Assembly (NCBI RefSeq): GCF_001646655.1
Contig: NZ_LPZN01000035.1
Span: 32,271-96,270, forward strand
DNA: 64,000 nucleotides
Direction of reading: 5' to 3'
Origin: Rhodococcus gordoniae
GTDB lineage: Bacteria > Actinomycetota > Actinomycetes > Mycobacteriales > Mycobacteriaceae
Shown: positions 26,459 to 35,319 of the stretch, in pieces
How positions within the stretch are numbered: position 1 is the stretch's first letter
How the letters are laid out: each line of letters starts with the position of its first letter
Program-made: the position numbers and the translations under genes
The notes under the pieces: model-generated
The model's input: the letters and a program-made list of their open reading frames with translations, nothing else
The model's database searches: none
Told to the model about the DNA's origin: nothing

Positions 26459-27568
26459 TCAGGCCGTGTCCAGGATCCGCACGTCGTGCGTGTCGGCCCC
26501 CGGAGCCGCGAAGTTCAGCAGGCGCATGCCTTCGGCCTCGAGCGCCGACCGGCCGGACGCGGTGATCGTCCGCCACGGCGTCATCTCCACGGTGGCGGTG
26601 GTCCGGCCGTTCATCACGCGGGCACTGCCCGCGACCGTGCCACCGACGAGAAGCAACGGCGCGATGATCCCGTTCCGCGTCATGATCCGCGTGCGGTCCT
26701 CATCCGAGACGAATCGGGTGCGATCGGAATGCGAGAGCAGCACGTTGTCGAACGGCGCGAGGATGCGCACCGGGGCAGGGATCGACGGGTCGGGTCGCGG
26801 CGCGTCGGGAAGGTCGAACAGTTCCGCCCCGCGCTCGTCCCGGAACACCACGAGCTGTGGGCGGAGCCGATCGACGATCTCGCCGAGCCGGGTCAGGCCG
26901 CACCAGGCCTGTGCGTCCTGGACACTCGCGGGACCGAAGGCGGCCAGATACCGCAGGATCAGCCGATCGGGACCGGGAAGCACGGGCGGCGGGCCCACGT
27001 ACTCGTCGAGGTGCGCCAGGCGCGGCTGTCCGGATCGCCCCCACAGCCCGCGCGGCGGCACCTGCACGAGCGGGAGCAGGCACCGCACCGCATGGGACAA
27101 CGCGGCCGGATCCTGATCCGGGAACCGTTCGGCGAGCAGCGGGCGCAGTTCGGCCTGACTCCTCGGAGTGCCCGCCAGCAGCTCCCGGGCAACCGACACG
27201 AGCGCGGTCCTGTCGAGACCGTCGAGCCCGGCCCGGTGAGCCCTGTTCGCGTCGACACCCCGGTCGAGCACCGGTTGCACCCACGGACGCAGCGCGTGCG
27301 CGTCGGCGCCGGAGACCGCGAACACCGTGCCGCGCATCAACGCGATCCGGACCACCGCACGCGACTCCAGCAGGTCCGACAACGCCTCGGGCCGGAAATT
27401 CCGTATGCGGGTCCACAGGGCGAAATACGGTGCGAGCGGTGCCTGGGCCTGCAGTCCCAGCAGGTGCTCGATCATCGTCAGGGCATCCGTGCTGCTCCGT
27501 CGCAGCAGGTGCTGGCGGGCGAGCGTGGCGCGTCCGAGCGCGCGGTCGGTGAGAACCGGGGCGGTCAC
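26459..27568 (-). CDS. Winged-helix DNA-binding protein (HTH_42, AlkZ-like)
   Basis: A 369-residue protein of the winged-helix family that includes the DNA glycosylase AlkZ and many uncharacterised actinobacterial members. Typical elements are LARQHLLRR...ALTMIEHLLGLQAQAP at the N-terminus, the catalytic-region-like RTRFVSD near the end, and ILAPFDNVLLSHSDR, a hallmark of the family. A QxQ or QxD motif carries the AlkZ activity; here LQAQAP could supply it, but this is not proof. GTG 27,568 overlaps the stop of the upstream SUFU-domain gene (GTGA), so the two are co-translated. Confidence 0.8.
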   Translation of the reverse strand: MTAPVLTDRALGRATLARQHLLRRSSTDALTMIEHLLGLQAQAPLAPYFALWTRIRNFRPEALSDLLESRAVVRIALMRGTVFAVSGADAHALRPWVQPVLDRGVDANRAHRAGLDGLDRTALVSVARELLAGTPRSQAELRPLLAERFPDQDPAALSHAVRCLLPLVQVPPRGLWGRSGQPRLAHLDEYVGPPPVLPGPDRLILRYLAAFGPASVQDAQAWCGLTRLGEIVDRLRPQLVVFRDERGAELFDLPDAPRPDPSIPAPVRILAPFDNVLLSHSDRTRFVSDEDRTRIMTRNGIIAPLLLVGGTVAGSARVMNGRTTATVEMTPWRTITASGRSALEAEGMRLLNFAAPGADTHDVRILDTA

Positions 27569-28155
27569 AGACGTGCTTGCGCCCGGCGCGGGTCGCTCAG
27601 GTCGATGCCTGCTTCCTCCCACGCCTCGCGCAGCGCCCCGGTTCCCTTCAGCCGCTTCCATGCCGCTTCGGTACCGGTGATCGGGCGGGCCTCGAAGAAG
27701 TGGACCGGGTCGGAGGGCTCGGGCAGTTCCAGCGACGGCACGTCGGCCGTCTCGAGCAACACCGCGGTGAACGGAGCGCCCGGCCACAGCGGCTCACCGA
27801 GATCGAGCAGCGCGTCGTCGGTGAGGACCACGCCCTCCACGGCGGGCAGCGCAGCGAGCACCGCGAGCGTGCGATGGGCCCCGGCGGTGATGCCCTCGTT
27901 GTCGCGCAGGCTCAGCAGCAGTTCGGCGCGTGGTCCGCGCGTCGGGTCGGCCACCATGTCGGTCGGATCGCCCATCGGATGCCGCGAGCACCCCAGAGTG
28001 GCGTACCGCAGGAGCTCTGCACCACGGAAGCGGAGGACCTCGATCGGTTCGAGACCGAGGAAGGTCACCGACGCCGATTCCGGCTCCGGATCCCCCGGCA
28101 CGGTCAGATGCTCGGCGAGGTGGCTGCGAACTGCGGGGAGTACTGCGTCGGTCAC
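27565..28155 (-). CDS. Suppressor-of-fused (SUFU) domain protein
   Basis: A 196-residue protein. GTG 28,155 follows GCAGGAG. The sequence fits bacterial SUFU-like proteins: a hydrophobic/aromatic core (VTFLGLEPIEVLRFRGAELLRYATLGCSRHPM), GPRAELLLSLR, PGAPFTAVLLETADVP, and the conserved late segment VHFFEARPITGTEAAWKR. In bacteria such domains often occur as immunity or partner proteins, but stand-alone ones also exist. It is the first gene of a two-gene unit with the AlkZ-like protein. Confidence 0.8.
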   Translation of the reverse strand: MTDAVLPAVRSHLAEHLTVPGDPEPESASVTFLGLEPIEVLRFRGAELLRYATLGCSRHPMGDPTDMVADPTRGPRAELLLSLRDNEGITAGAHRTLAVLAALPAVEGVVLTDDALLDLGEPLWPGAPFTAVLLETADVPSLELPEPSDPVHFFEARPITGTEAAWKRLKGTGALREAWEEAGIDLSDPRRAQARL

Positions 28156-28216
28156 TCCTGCAATGTAACCCCCGCCCCGCACATGCGGTTCCCACCCGCA
28201 CCTCCGCACTGCCCGG

Positions 28217-28222
28217 TACCGT
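28217..28222 (+). promoter_or_regulatory. Putative -10 of a leaderless promoter
   Basis: TACCGT lies 6 nt before the GTG at 28,229; no ribosome-binding site intervenes. Confidence 0.45.
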
Positions 28223-28228
28223 CGAAGC

Positions 28229-29074
28229 GTGGCTCGCGACACCGGTTTTCCGGTCTCCGACGCCGGTGACGATTTCGCCCGGCAACGCCGGCGCGCCGAG
28301 TACGCCCGGCTGATCGCATGGCTGCGCCGCGAACCGGCCGACATCAACACCGTGCTGCCCTTCGACGACGTCGTCGCCGCACTCGGACGCCTCGGCGAAC
28401 GACGACTCGGGCTGCAGATCATCGAGGTCGCCTCGATCGTGGGCAGCGTCGACCGCGCAGACGATTTCGACCGCCGTTTCCGCCCCACCTCGGCACGCCT
28501 GCGCGCCCGGTGGGAACGCATCGCGGCCGCGCGGCGGCGCGGCGAGGCCATGCCCCCGATCTCCGTGTACCGGGTGGGACCGATGCATTTCGTGCAGGAC
28601 GGGCACCACCGTGTGTCCATCGCCTACGCGCAGGGCGACCGCACCATCGACGCCTACGTCACCGAGATCACCACGAAGGTGCCCGCGGAGGGCATCACCG
28701 CCCGTCCCGATCTCGTGCGCAAGGACCACTTCAGGATGTTTCTCGGCCGCGTTCCCCTGCACGGCGCGGCCCAGGACACGATCCGCGTGTCCGACCCGTG
28801 GGGATACGCCGAACTGGCCGAGGCCGTCGAGGCGTGGGGTTTCCGCTCGATGCAGGATCTCGGCGAGTACCTCACCCGCGAGGAGGTCGCGCGGCGCTGG
28901 TACGAGGAGGAATTCGTCCCCGTCGTCGCGATGGCCCGGGAAGCGGGGATGTTGCGCTCACGCACCGACGCCGAGGTGTACCTGTGGATCGCGAGCGAAC
29001 GCTACCGCCTGGTGCGGCGGCACGTGTGGAGCGAGGAGATCGTCGACGAACTCCGGACCCGCGCGCCCCGCTGA
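28229..29074 (+). CDS. ParB/sulfiredoxin-like domain protein (orphan)
   Basis: A 281-residue protein. The central region ISVYRVGPMHFVQDGHHRVSIAYAQGDRTIDAYVTEI (about 111-147) matches the ParB N-terminal/sulfiredoxin fold, with the characteristic DGHHR. No ParA, parS site or ParB-type central HTH is visible, so it is not the chromosomal ParB. The N-terminal EYARLIAWLRREPADINTVLPFDDV and a helical C-terminus are conserved in related actinobacterial proteins called 'chromosome partitioning protein ParB'. Function unknown; the DGHHR pocket may bind or hydrolyse a nucleotide (inference from the fold). Confidence 0.7.
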   Translation: MARDTGFPVSDAGDDFARQRRRAEYARLIAWLRREPADINTVLPFDDVVAALGRLGERRLGLQIIEVASIVGSVDRADDFDRRFRPTSARLRARWERIAAARRRGEAMPPISVYRVGPMHFVQDGHHRVSIAYAQGDRTIDAYVTEITTKVPAEGITARPDLVRKDHFRMFLGRVPLHGAAQDTIRVSDPWGYAELAEAVEAWGFRSMQDLGEYLTREEVARRWYEEEFVPVVAMAREAGMLRSRTDAEVYLWIASERYRLVRRHVWSEEIVDELRTRAPR

Positions 29075-29082
29075 CCGACGAG

Positions 29083-29125
29083 TTCGGTGGATCCGACCCC
29101 GTATCGCGGGGGCGGAGCCACCGAA
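29083..29125. terminator. Bidirectional terminator between ParB-like gene and sugC
   Basis: A 19-bp stem with two mismatches and a one-base bulge (29,083-29,101 with 29,105-29,125) around TAT sits midway between two convergent genes. Confidence 0.75.
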
Positions 29126-29135
29126 GTCCGTCTTG

Positions 29136-30311
29136 TCAGAGGGTGACGTTCGCTCCGGTGTCCTGATCGAACAGCGCGATCTTCGCCGGGTCGAACCACA
29201 ACTGCACGGTCCTGCCCTTCGCGGCCTGCGACTCCACGGACAACCGCGCGACCAGCGATTCCGCCGACATGTCGGCGCCCGCGTCGGCGGCGAGTTCGTC
29301 GAGATCCTTCGACTGCACGCCCGGCCCCTCGGCCGTGAAGTACGCGAACTTGTCGGATCCCATGGACTCGAGCACGTCGACCTCCGCGGAGAAGGTCACG
29401 CCCGCTTCCCGCTGGGTCGGGTCGAGCAGGTCGGCATCTTCGAAGTGCTCCGGACGGATACCGACGACCACCTCGCGCGACGGATTGTTGCGGCGCACGA
29501 CCTCCCACCGCTCGTCGGGAAGCCGGAACTCCCCGAACGAGGTACGGACCGAACCGTTCTCGATCTGTCCCGGAACGAAGTTCATCGACGGCGACCCGAT
29601 GAAGCCGGCGACGAACAGGTTCTTCGGGTGGTCGTACAGGTCCTGCGGCGCGCCGACCTGCTGCACGAGCCCGCCGCGCATCACGACGACGCGGTCGCCG
29701 AGCGTCATCGCCTCGGTCTGGTCGTGGGTGACGTACACCGTCGTGGTGCCGAGACGTTTCTGCAGGCGCGCGATCTCGGTGCGCATCTGCACGCGCAGTT
29801 TGGCGTCGAGGTTCGACAGCGGTTCGTCCATGAGGAAGGCCTTGGGGCTGCGCACGATCGCACGTCCCATGGCCACGCGTTGCCGCTGACCGCCCGACAG
29901 GTTGGCGGGCTTCCGGTCGAGATGCTGTGTGAGGTCGAGGATCCGGGCCGCTTCGTCGACTTTTCGGGTGATCTCGTCCTTGGGCACCTTCGCGAGGGTG
30001 AGCGGGAAGGCGATGTTGTCGCGTACCGACATGTGCGGATACAGCGCGTAGGACTGGAAGACCATCGCGATGTCGCGGTCCTTCGGCGCCCGCTCGTTCA
30101 CCCGCTCCCCCGCGATGCGCAGTTCGCCGTCGGAGATGTCCTCGAGACCGGCGATCATGTTGAGCGTGGTGGACTTTCCGCAGCCCGACGGGCCGACGAG
30201 AATGATGAACTCGCCGTCGGAGATCTCGAGATCCACGTCGCTGACGGCTTTCGCGCCGTCCGGATATTCCTTCGTCACCTTGTCGAGCACGATCTCGGCC
30301 ACGGTAGTCAC
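29136..30311 (-). CDS. sugC: Trehalose importer ATP-binding protein SugC
   Basis: A 391-residue ATPase of the MalK/UgpC type. GTG 30,311 overlaps the sugB stop (GTGA), which decides the start. It carries Walker [10 protein letters not shown], signature [14 protein letters not shown], Walker [13 protein letters not shown] and the H-loop [13 protein letters not shown]. The C-terminal third is the beta-rich regulatory (TOBE) domain of sugar-importer ATPases ([16 protein letters not shown]). With lpqY, sugA and sugB it forms the complex that in mycobacteria retrieves trehalose released from trehalose monomycolate (known for that system; inferred here from order and similarity). Confidence 0.92.
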   Translation of the reverse strand: MTTVAEIVLDKVTKEYPDGAKAVSDVDLEISDGEFIILVGPSGCGKSTTLNMIAGLEDISDGELRIAGERVNERAPKDRDIAMVFQSYALYPHMSVRDNIAFPLTLAKVPKDEITRKVDEAARILDLTQHLDRKPANLSGGQRQRVAMGRAIVRSPKAFLMDEPLSNLDAKLRVQMRTEIARLQKRLGTTTVYVTHDQTEAMTLGDRVVVMRGGLVQQVGAPQDLYDHPKNLFVAGFIGSPSMNFVPGQIENGSVRTSFGEFRLPDERWEVVRRNNPSREVVVGIRPEHFEDADLLDPTQREAGVTFSAEVDVLESMGSDKFAYFTAEGPGVQSKDLDELAADAGADMSAESLVARLSVESQAAKGRTVQLWFDPAKIALFDQDTGANVTL

Positions 30312-31141
30312 CCCTTCACTGCGCCGGAGGTCAGTCCGGCCACGATTCGACGTTGGAAGATCAGGACGAACACGATGATCGGAATCGTGATGACCACGGC
30401 GGCCGCCGCGATCGATCCGGTCGGTTCCTCGAACTGCGATGCGCCCGTGAAGTTCGCGATCGCGGCCGGCGCGGTGATGGACCGCTCGGTGGAGGTCAGC
30501 GAGATCGCGAACAGCAGGTCGTTCCAGCAGAAGATGAACACCAGGATCGCCGCCGTGATGATGCCCGGAGCCGCGAGCGGAGCCACCACCTTGCGGAACG
30601 CCTGGCCCGGTGTCGCGCCGTCCATCTTGGCGGCCTTCTCGAGCTCCCACGGGATCTCCTTGAAGAAGGCCGACAGGGTGTAGATCGCGAGCGGCAGCGA
30701 GAAGGTGATGTACGGCAGGATCAGCGCCGCCCACGTGTCGAACAGTCCGAGTCCGCGCATGATCTCGAACAGCGGGCTGACGAGGGAGATCTGGGGGAAC
30801 ATCGCGATGAGCAGTGCCACTCCCACCAGGAGCTTCTTACCGGGGAAATCGAGCCGGGCGATCGCGTAGGCCGCCATCGTCCCGAGGAGCACGGCGATGA
30901 CGGTGGCGATCAGGCCGATACCGATGGAGTTGATCAGGGCGCTGGTGAACGCGTCGGTGCGGAAGATCCCGCGGTAGTTGTCGAGTGTCCACTGCTGCGG
31001 GATGAAGCGACCGTCCTGGATGGTGCCGGGCGGTTTGAACGACAGGCTCGCGATCCACAGCACCGGAACGAGTGCGTAGAGCAGGACGACGAGGTTCACC
31101 GCCGACCACGACAGGGTCCGTTTCCTGGTCTCGGCCATCAT
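30308..31141 (-). CDS. sugB: Trehalose importer permease SugB
   Basis: A 277-residue inner-membrane permease of the MalG type with six predicted helices. ATG 31,141 overlaps the sugA stop as ATGA; a second ATG follows immediately. The cytoplasmic EAA loop, which docks on the ATPase, reads [21 protein letters not shown]. It is translationally coupled on both sides, as expected for subunits needed in fixed ratio. Confidence 0.92.
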   Translation of the reverse strand: MMAETRKRTLSWSAVNLVVLLYALVPVLWIASLSFKPPGTIQDGRFIPQQWTLDNYRGIFRTDAFTSALINSIGIGLIATVIAVLLGTMAAYAIARLDFPGKKLLVGVALLIAMFPQISLVSPLFEIMRGLGLFDTWAALILPYITFSLPLAIYTLSAFFKEIPWELEKAAKMDGATPGQAFRKVVAPLAAPGIITAAILVFIFCWNDLLFAISLTSTERSITAPAAIANFTGASQFEEPTGSIAAAAVVITIPIIVFVLIFQRRIVAGLTSGAVKG

Positions 31142-32088
31142 CGGCCCCCTTCGTCCGAGCCGGGTGCGGACGCACCGAACAACGTGATGAACACGAACGC
31201 GATGATCGCGACGCACAGGAAGATCAGGACGCTGATCGCCGATCCGATCCCGAGGTTGAAGGCCCGGAACAGGTTGTCGTAACCGAGGATCGACACCGAC
31301 CCGGTGCCGTTGGAACCGCGGGTGAGGACGTAGATGTTGTCGAAGATGCGGAAGGCGTCGAGTGTGCGGAAGAGCAGGGCCACCAGGATCGCCGGTTTCA
31401 TCAACGGCACGATGATGCGCACCAGGCGCGTCCACGCGCCGGCGCCGTCGACCTGCGCGGCCTTGAGCAGATCGTCGGGGACGAGCGCGAGACCGGCGAG
31501 GAGCAGCAACGCCATGAACGGCGTGGTCTTCCACACCTCGGCGAGCACGATGATCGCCAGGGACGGGATCTGGTCGGTGAGTGGGGCACTGCCGTCGGGG
31601 AGCAGATTCGCGAGATAGCCCGTGCCCGGGGTCCACGCGTAGTACCAGCTGTACGCGGCGGCGACGGTGACGATGCCGTACGGGATCAGCACCACCGTGC
31701 GCACGACGCCCTTCCCGACGATGGTGCGGTGCATGACCAGTGCGATCGCCAGGCCGAGCACGAACTCGATCGCGACGGAGACGAGGGTGACGAGCGAGGT
31801 GACGATGAAGGCCTGCCACCAGAATCCGTCGCTCAGCACCGCGACGTAGTTGGACAGTCCGACGAAGCGGCGTTCGTCGGGGAAACGCAGATCGTAGCGT
31901 TGCAGGCTGAGCCAGACGGCGTAGCCCACCGGGTAGGCCGTCACGGCGAGCATCACGATCGCCGCGGGTGCGACGAGCATGAGGCCGAGGCGGCGTTCGG
32001 CTTTCTTCCCCTCGGACAGCGCCACTTTCGTCCTGGGCGACGATTCCTCTGGGGTCTCGTCGGTCGGCTTCGATTCGACGGCGGTCAC
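31138..32088 (-). CDS. sugA: Trehalose importer permease SugA
   Basis: A 316-residue permease of the MalF type. GTG 32,088 overlaps the lpqY stop (GTGA). A cytosolic N-terminal arm of about 30 residues rich in Lys and Glu precedes the first helix ([25 protein letters not shown]). The EAA loop reads [21 protein letters not shown]. The periplasmic loop after the first helix is long. Partner of SugB in the membrane. Confidence 0.92.
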   Translation of the reverse strand: MTAVESKPTDETPEESSPRTKVALSEGKKAERRLGLMLVAPAAIVMLAVTAYPVGYAVWLSLQRYDLRFPDERRFVGLSNYVAVLSDGFWWQAFIVTSLVTLVSVAIEFVLGLAIALVMHRTIVGKGVVRTVVLIPYGIVTVAAAYSWYYAWTPGTGYLANLLPDGSAPLTDQIPSLAIIVLAEVWKTTPFMALLLLAGLALVPDDLLKAAQVDGAGAWTRLVRIIVPLMKPAILVALLFRTLDAFRIFDNIYVLTRGSNGTGSVSILGYDNLFRAFNLGIGSAISVLIFLCVAIIAFVFITLFGASAPGSDEGGR

Positions 32089-33443
32089 GGGATCAGTCCT
32101 TCCGAGTTGACCGCCTTGCGCACCTGCTCGGCGAGTTCCTCGACGGTGCGGGGCGGATCGATCTGGTCGACCGGGTTGAGGGTGGCGGTCACCAGTGTCG
32201 AAATGCTCTGGTAGGCAGGTGAAGCGGGACGCACCGCGGCGTTCTCGAGACCGGCGCGGACCTCGCGCCAGGCCGGATAGGCCTCCTGGAAGGCCGGATC
32301 GTCGTAGAGCGCCGCGAGTGTCGGCGGGACACCGCCACCGATGGCGTTGTTGCGCTGGTTCTCCTCGTTGCGCAGGCACTGCATCGCTTCGAACGCGAGA
32401 TCCGGGTGGGTGCTCGTACGGGCGACGCCGATGTTGAAACCGCCGATGGTGACCTGGGCGGGCTCACCGGGGATCACCGAAGGATACGGTGCGGGAAGGA
32501 AATTCTGTTCCCCGTCGACGGTCAGGACCGTGTTCCCGGTGTCCCGCGAGGTGACGTTGCCGTTGTCGTCGACGAACGGGAGAGCATCCTTGTTCTCGAT
32601 GATGCCCGGGAGCACGAACGGCCAGTTCACCTGGAACGCCGTGCGCCCGCTCTCCATGCCGAGGCGGACGGCCGCCTCGTCGGCCTGGTTCAGGGAAGGA
32701 TCGGCGCCGGGCGCCGTCGCGACGCGCTTCATGATGTCGAGCGCGGTCACCGCCGCGTCGTTGTCGGTGAGCGTGACGGTGACCCCGTCCTCACCGACCA
32801 CCGAGCCTCCGGCACTCGAGAGCAGGGTGTTGAACCACACCATGAGTCCCTCGTACTGCCGGCCCTGCACACCGATCCACGACGGGCGGCCCTCCTCGGC
32901 GAGTCCGCTCGCGATGCCGATCATCTCGTCCCACGTCTCCGGAGGTTTCCCGTCCGGCATGAGATCCTTTCGGTACCAGAGCAACTGGGTGTTGGTGTTG
33001 AGCGGGGCGGCGTACAGCCGGTCCTTCCAGGTCGCCGATTCGAGCGGGCCCTCGAGGGTGCCCTCGGAGACCGCGGCGGCCACGTCGTCGGGCAGCGGCA
33101 GCGCCCATCCGGCCTCGGCGAACTCGGCCGTCCACACGACGTCGAGGGTCATCAGGTCCAGACCCGGATCGTTGCCGGTCAGCCGCCTCGCCAACTGCAG
33201 TCGCTGGTCGTCGGCGTTCTTCGGAAGTGTCCTCTGCTCCACCCGATACCGGCCCCCGGCCGCGGCCGTACACGCTTCCGCGGCCTGCGCGTACTGCTCG
33301 GCACCGTCGGCGGCCGTGTAGAAGGACAGGACCACGCCCTCCTCGTCGCTGCCGCACGCGGCCAGACCCGATGCCAGGAGCACCGCGGCCGCAGAAGCCG
33401 TGACCGCCCGGCTCACCCGCCGTCTCGTGCGCGTTCGTCTCAT
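32085..33443 (-). CDS. lpqY: Trehalose-binding lipoprotein LpqY
   Basis: A 452-residue extracytoplasmic substrate-binding lipoprotein. The Arg-rich signal peptide ends in the lipobox LAAC with Cys30 as the lipid anchor. The cluster B sugar-binding fold is visible in [52 protein letters not shown] and [18 protein letters not shown]. It leads the lpqY-sugA-sugB-sugC operon. The mycobacterial homologue binds trehalose; this sequence should do the same, though another alpha-glucoside cannot be excluded. Confidence 0.9.
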   Translation of the reverse strand: MRRTRTRRRVSRAVTASAAAVLLASGLAACGSDEEGVVLSFYTAADGAEQYAQAAEACTAAAGGRYRVEQRTLPKNADDQRLQLARRLTGNDPGLDLMTLDVVWTAEFAEAGWALPLPDDVAAAVSEGTLEGPLESATWKDRLYAAPLNTNTQLLWYRKDLMPDGKPPETWDEMIGIASGLAEEGRPSWIGVQGRQYEGLMVWFNTLLSSAGGSVVGEDGVTVTLTDNDAAVTALDIMKRVATAPGADPSLNQADEAAVRLGMESGRTAFQVNWPFVLPGIIENKDALPFVDDNGNVTSRDTGNTVLTVDGEQNFLPAPYPSVIPGEPAQVTIGGFNIGVARTSTHPDLAFEAMQCLRNEENQRNNAIGGGVPPTLAALYDDPAFQEAYPAWREVRAGLENAAVRPASPAYQSISTLVTATLNPVDQIDPPRTVEELAEQVRKAVNSEGLIP

Positions 33444-33557
33444 GCGCGACTCCGCTCCATCGGGGACCCTCGTGATCCGACGATAACGCCCGTACCGGCC
33501 AGCCGTAGCAAAACGAGCGGGGCGTACTGCCGGAGCGATTTCGACGCGCCGGAGCGA

Positions 33558-34787
33558 TCAGAAGGACGTGCCCGCGAAGGGCGCGTTCGGCCAGGAGAAC
33601 AGCAGGTCGGCGGTGTCGACGGCCTCGGGCCGCCGCACCCGGACACGCCCTGCGGCGGCCATCCGACTCCAGCCGGGCCGGCCGAGGAGGAGCGCACCGA
33701 GGTCGGCGATGTCCACCGCGAGATCGGCCGGTCCGGTGGTACGCACCGCGCCGCCGGCGGAGATCTCGACGACGCCGGCATTGTCGGTGAGCACGGGATC
33801 GGACACCTCGACGGTCACCGACCCCGAGCCCCGGTAGCTCCGCGCCGACAGCGCCCGATCGAGGTCGAGGATGCGCAACCACGTCTCGTCCGAGACCGAA
33901 CGGAACTGCACCGCACGCGCGTCGCCGAGGACGAGCGGCATCGGATCGTCCTGCGGAAGAGCCATGAACCGCAGCGTGTCGACCAGATCGAGGCCGAGCA
34001 GGAAACGGAGCAGACCGGCATACGCCTCGGGTGACGGGGCGAAGAAGTCGTCGACCACGACAGTGCGGTTGCGGCTGGTGAACCACGCCTGCGTGTCGAC
34101 GGGGTGGTACCGGACGAAGCCGTCCTCCTGCCCCGGTTCGCCGTGCACCGCCACGTACATCGGGTCGGTGAGCGAGTCGGCCCGCCATCGGCGCGAGTTC
34201 CACCAGTACTCCGACCGATCGATCATGCCGGGGCGCGGCGGCAGATGACGGGAATGGATCTGCGCCAGCACGTCCCACGCATCGGGATAGGTCAGCAGAC
34301 GCACCGCTCCGGCCTCGGGCACGTCGGGACGCAGTGCGGCACCACGCACGTCGACGTCGACGGACACCGAGGTCGAGGCGACGCCGTAGCCGAACCGGCC
34401 GTAGATGGTCGCTTCGGAGGCACGCAGCGTCGCGAGGATCTCACCGCGGTCGCGCGCGTCGCTCAGCTGCCGGTGCACGAGTCCGGAGATCACGCCGCGA
34501 CGCGTATGGGTGGGCAGCACACCGATGTGGGTGACCGCCGCGTGCGGCACCCGGGCGCCGCCGGGCAGGGTGAGATTTCCGCTCGTGGCGTCGACTGTCC
34601 CGACGAGCATGCCGTCGAGGAAGGCACCCCACGTGCGGCCGGCCTCGAGATAGCGGCTCACCGTCCCGTCGGGAACCTCGGGCCACGAGGGCAGACCCAC
34701 CATCGCCGTGCGGAACAGCGCAGACGCCTCCCGCAGTTCGGCTTCCGACTCCAGAACTCTGATCTCCGGTTCCGTTCGCTCACCCAT
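33558..34787 (-). CDS. eis: Eis-family GNAT N-acetyltransferase
   Basis: A 409-residue enzyme. It starts with a GNAT domain carrying the acetyl-CoA loop VLPTHTRRGVISGL, then a second GNAT-like region and an SCP2-like C-terminal domain. The C-terminus ends in Phe whose carboxylate is used as a catalytic base in Eis enzymes. The family acetylates several amines of aminoglycosides and, in pathogens, host proteins; in a soil species the natural substrate is unknown. ATG 34,787 sits 6 nt after a TAGTGT -10, suggesting a leaderless mRNA. It is not next to lpqY in M. tuberculosis. Confidence 0.88.
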   Translation of the reverse strand: MGERTEPEIRVLESEAELREASALFRTAMVGLPSWPEVPDGTVSRYLEAGRTWGAFLDGMLVGTVDATSGNLTLPGGARVPHAAVTHIGVLPTHTRRGVISGLVHRQLSDARDRGEILATLRASEATIYGRFGYGVASTSVSVDVDVRGAALRPDVPEAGAVRLLTYPDAWDVLAQIHSRHLPPRPGMIDRSEYWWNSRRWRADSLTDPMYVAVHGEPGQEDGFVRYHPVDTQAWFTSRNRTVVVDDFFAPSPEAYAGLLRFLLGLDLVDTLRFMALPQDDPMPLVLGDARAVQFRSVSDETWLRILDLDRALSARSYRGSGSVTVEVSDPVLTDNAGVVEISAGGAVRTTGPADLAVDIADLGALLLGRPGWSRMAAAGRVRVRRPEAVDTADLLFSWPNAPFAGTSF

Positions 34788-34793
34788 GGAACG

Positions 34794-34799
34794 ACACTA
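34794..34799 (-). promoter_or_regulatory. Putative -10 of a leaderless promoter (eis)
   Basis: On the minus strand TAGTGT lies 6 nt before the ATG of the Eis-like gene. It is in the 87-bp divergent region shared with the phosphatase gene. Confidence 0.5.
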
Positions 34800-34862
34800 T
34801 CGACCGCGAACTTGCACCGCGGGTGAACGGCCGTGACGTTCGGTACACCGGCTCCGGGCGGG

Positions 34863-34868
34863 TAGGTT
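34863..34868 (+). promoter_or_regulatory. Putative -10 of a leaderless promoter (phosphatase)
   Basis: TAGGTT lies 6 nt before the GTG at 34,875. Confidence 0.5.
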
Positions 34869-34874
34869 TCCAGC

Positions 34875-35315
34875 GTGCGACGCGAGTGGGATCCAGCAGA
34901 CACCGGGGTGCTGCAGCTGCCCTCCGGCCGACTCGTGCGGGGACGCGGGATGCGCAGACCGGTGTTCGACGAGCCGTTTCCCGACTTCGGGGTGTATCTC
35001 CTCGGCCGCCCCCCGGCAGCACCGTTCGAGTGGGAGTCGCGGTGGATCCACTGGCCCGACTTCCGCACGCCGCGCGACCCGGAAGACGCTCTCGCCATTC
35101 TGTACGAGGCGTGGATCCGCGCAGGGAGGCAGCGGGTGGAGATCGCGTGCGGGCGTGGACGCGGCCGCACCGGCACCGCACTGGCGTGCCTCGCCGTCCT
35201 CGACGGGCTCTCCCCGGAGGAGGCGGTCGACTTCGTTCGGCGGCACTACCATCCGCGCGCGGTCGAGACGCCCTGGCAGCGCAAATTCGTCGCGCACGCG
35301 AAGGCGCACACCTGA
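34875..35315 (+). CDS. Small CX5R protein-tyrosine-phosphatase-like protein
   Basis: A 146-residue protein. The P-loop ACGRGRGRTGTALAC has the Cys-X5-Arg-Thr spacing of cysteine phosphatases, with the nucleophile near residue 93, and a candidate general acid in HWPDFRTPRDP. The usual His before the Cys is Ala here. The length is close to minimal dual-specificity phosphatases. Substrates could be phosphotyrosine proteins or phosphoinositides; neither can be told. Short divergent promoter region with eis; 4 bp from the convergent coiled-coil gene. Confidence 0.78.
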   Translation: MRREWDPADTGVLQLPSGRLVRGRGMRRPVFDEPFPDFGVYLLGRPPAAPFEWESRWIHWPDFRTPRDPEDALAILYEAWIRAGRQRVEIACGRGRGRTGTALACLAVLDGLSPEEAVDFVRRHYHPRAVETPWQRKFVAHAKAHT

Positions 35316-35319
35316 CAGC

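Noticed and set aside
33450..33557. A further small gene between lpqY and the Eis-like gene
   Set aside because: The 114-bp gap has no open frame with a ribosome-binding site and no conserved sequence.
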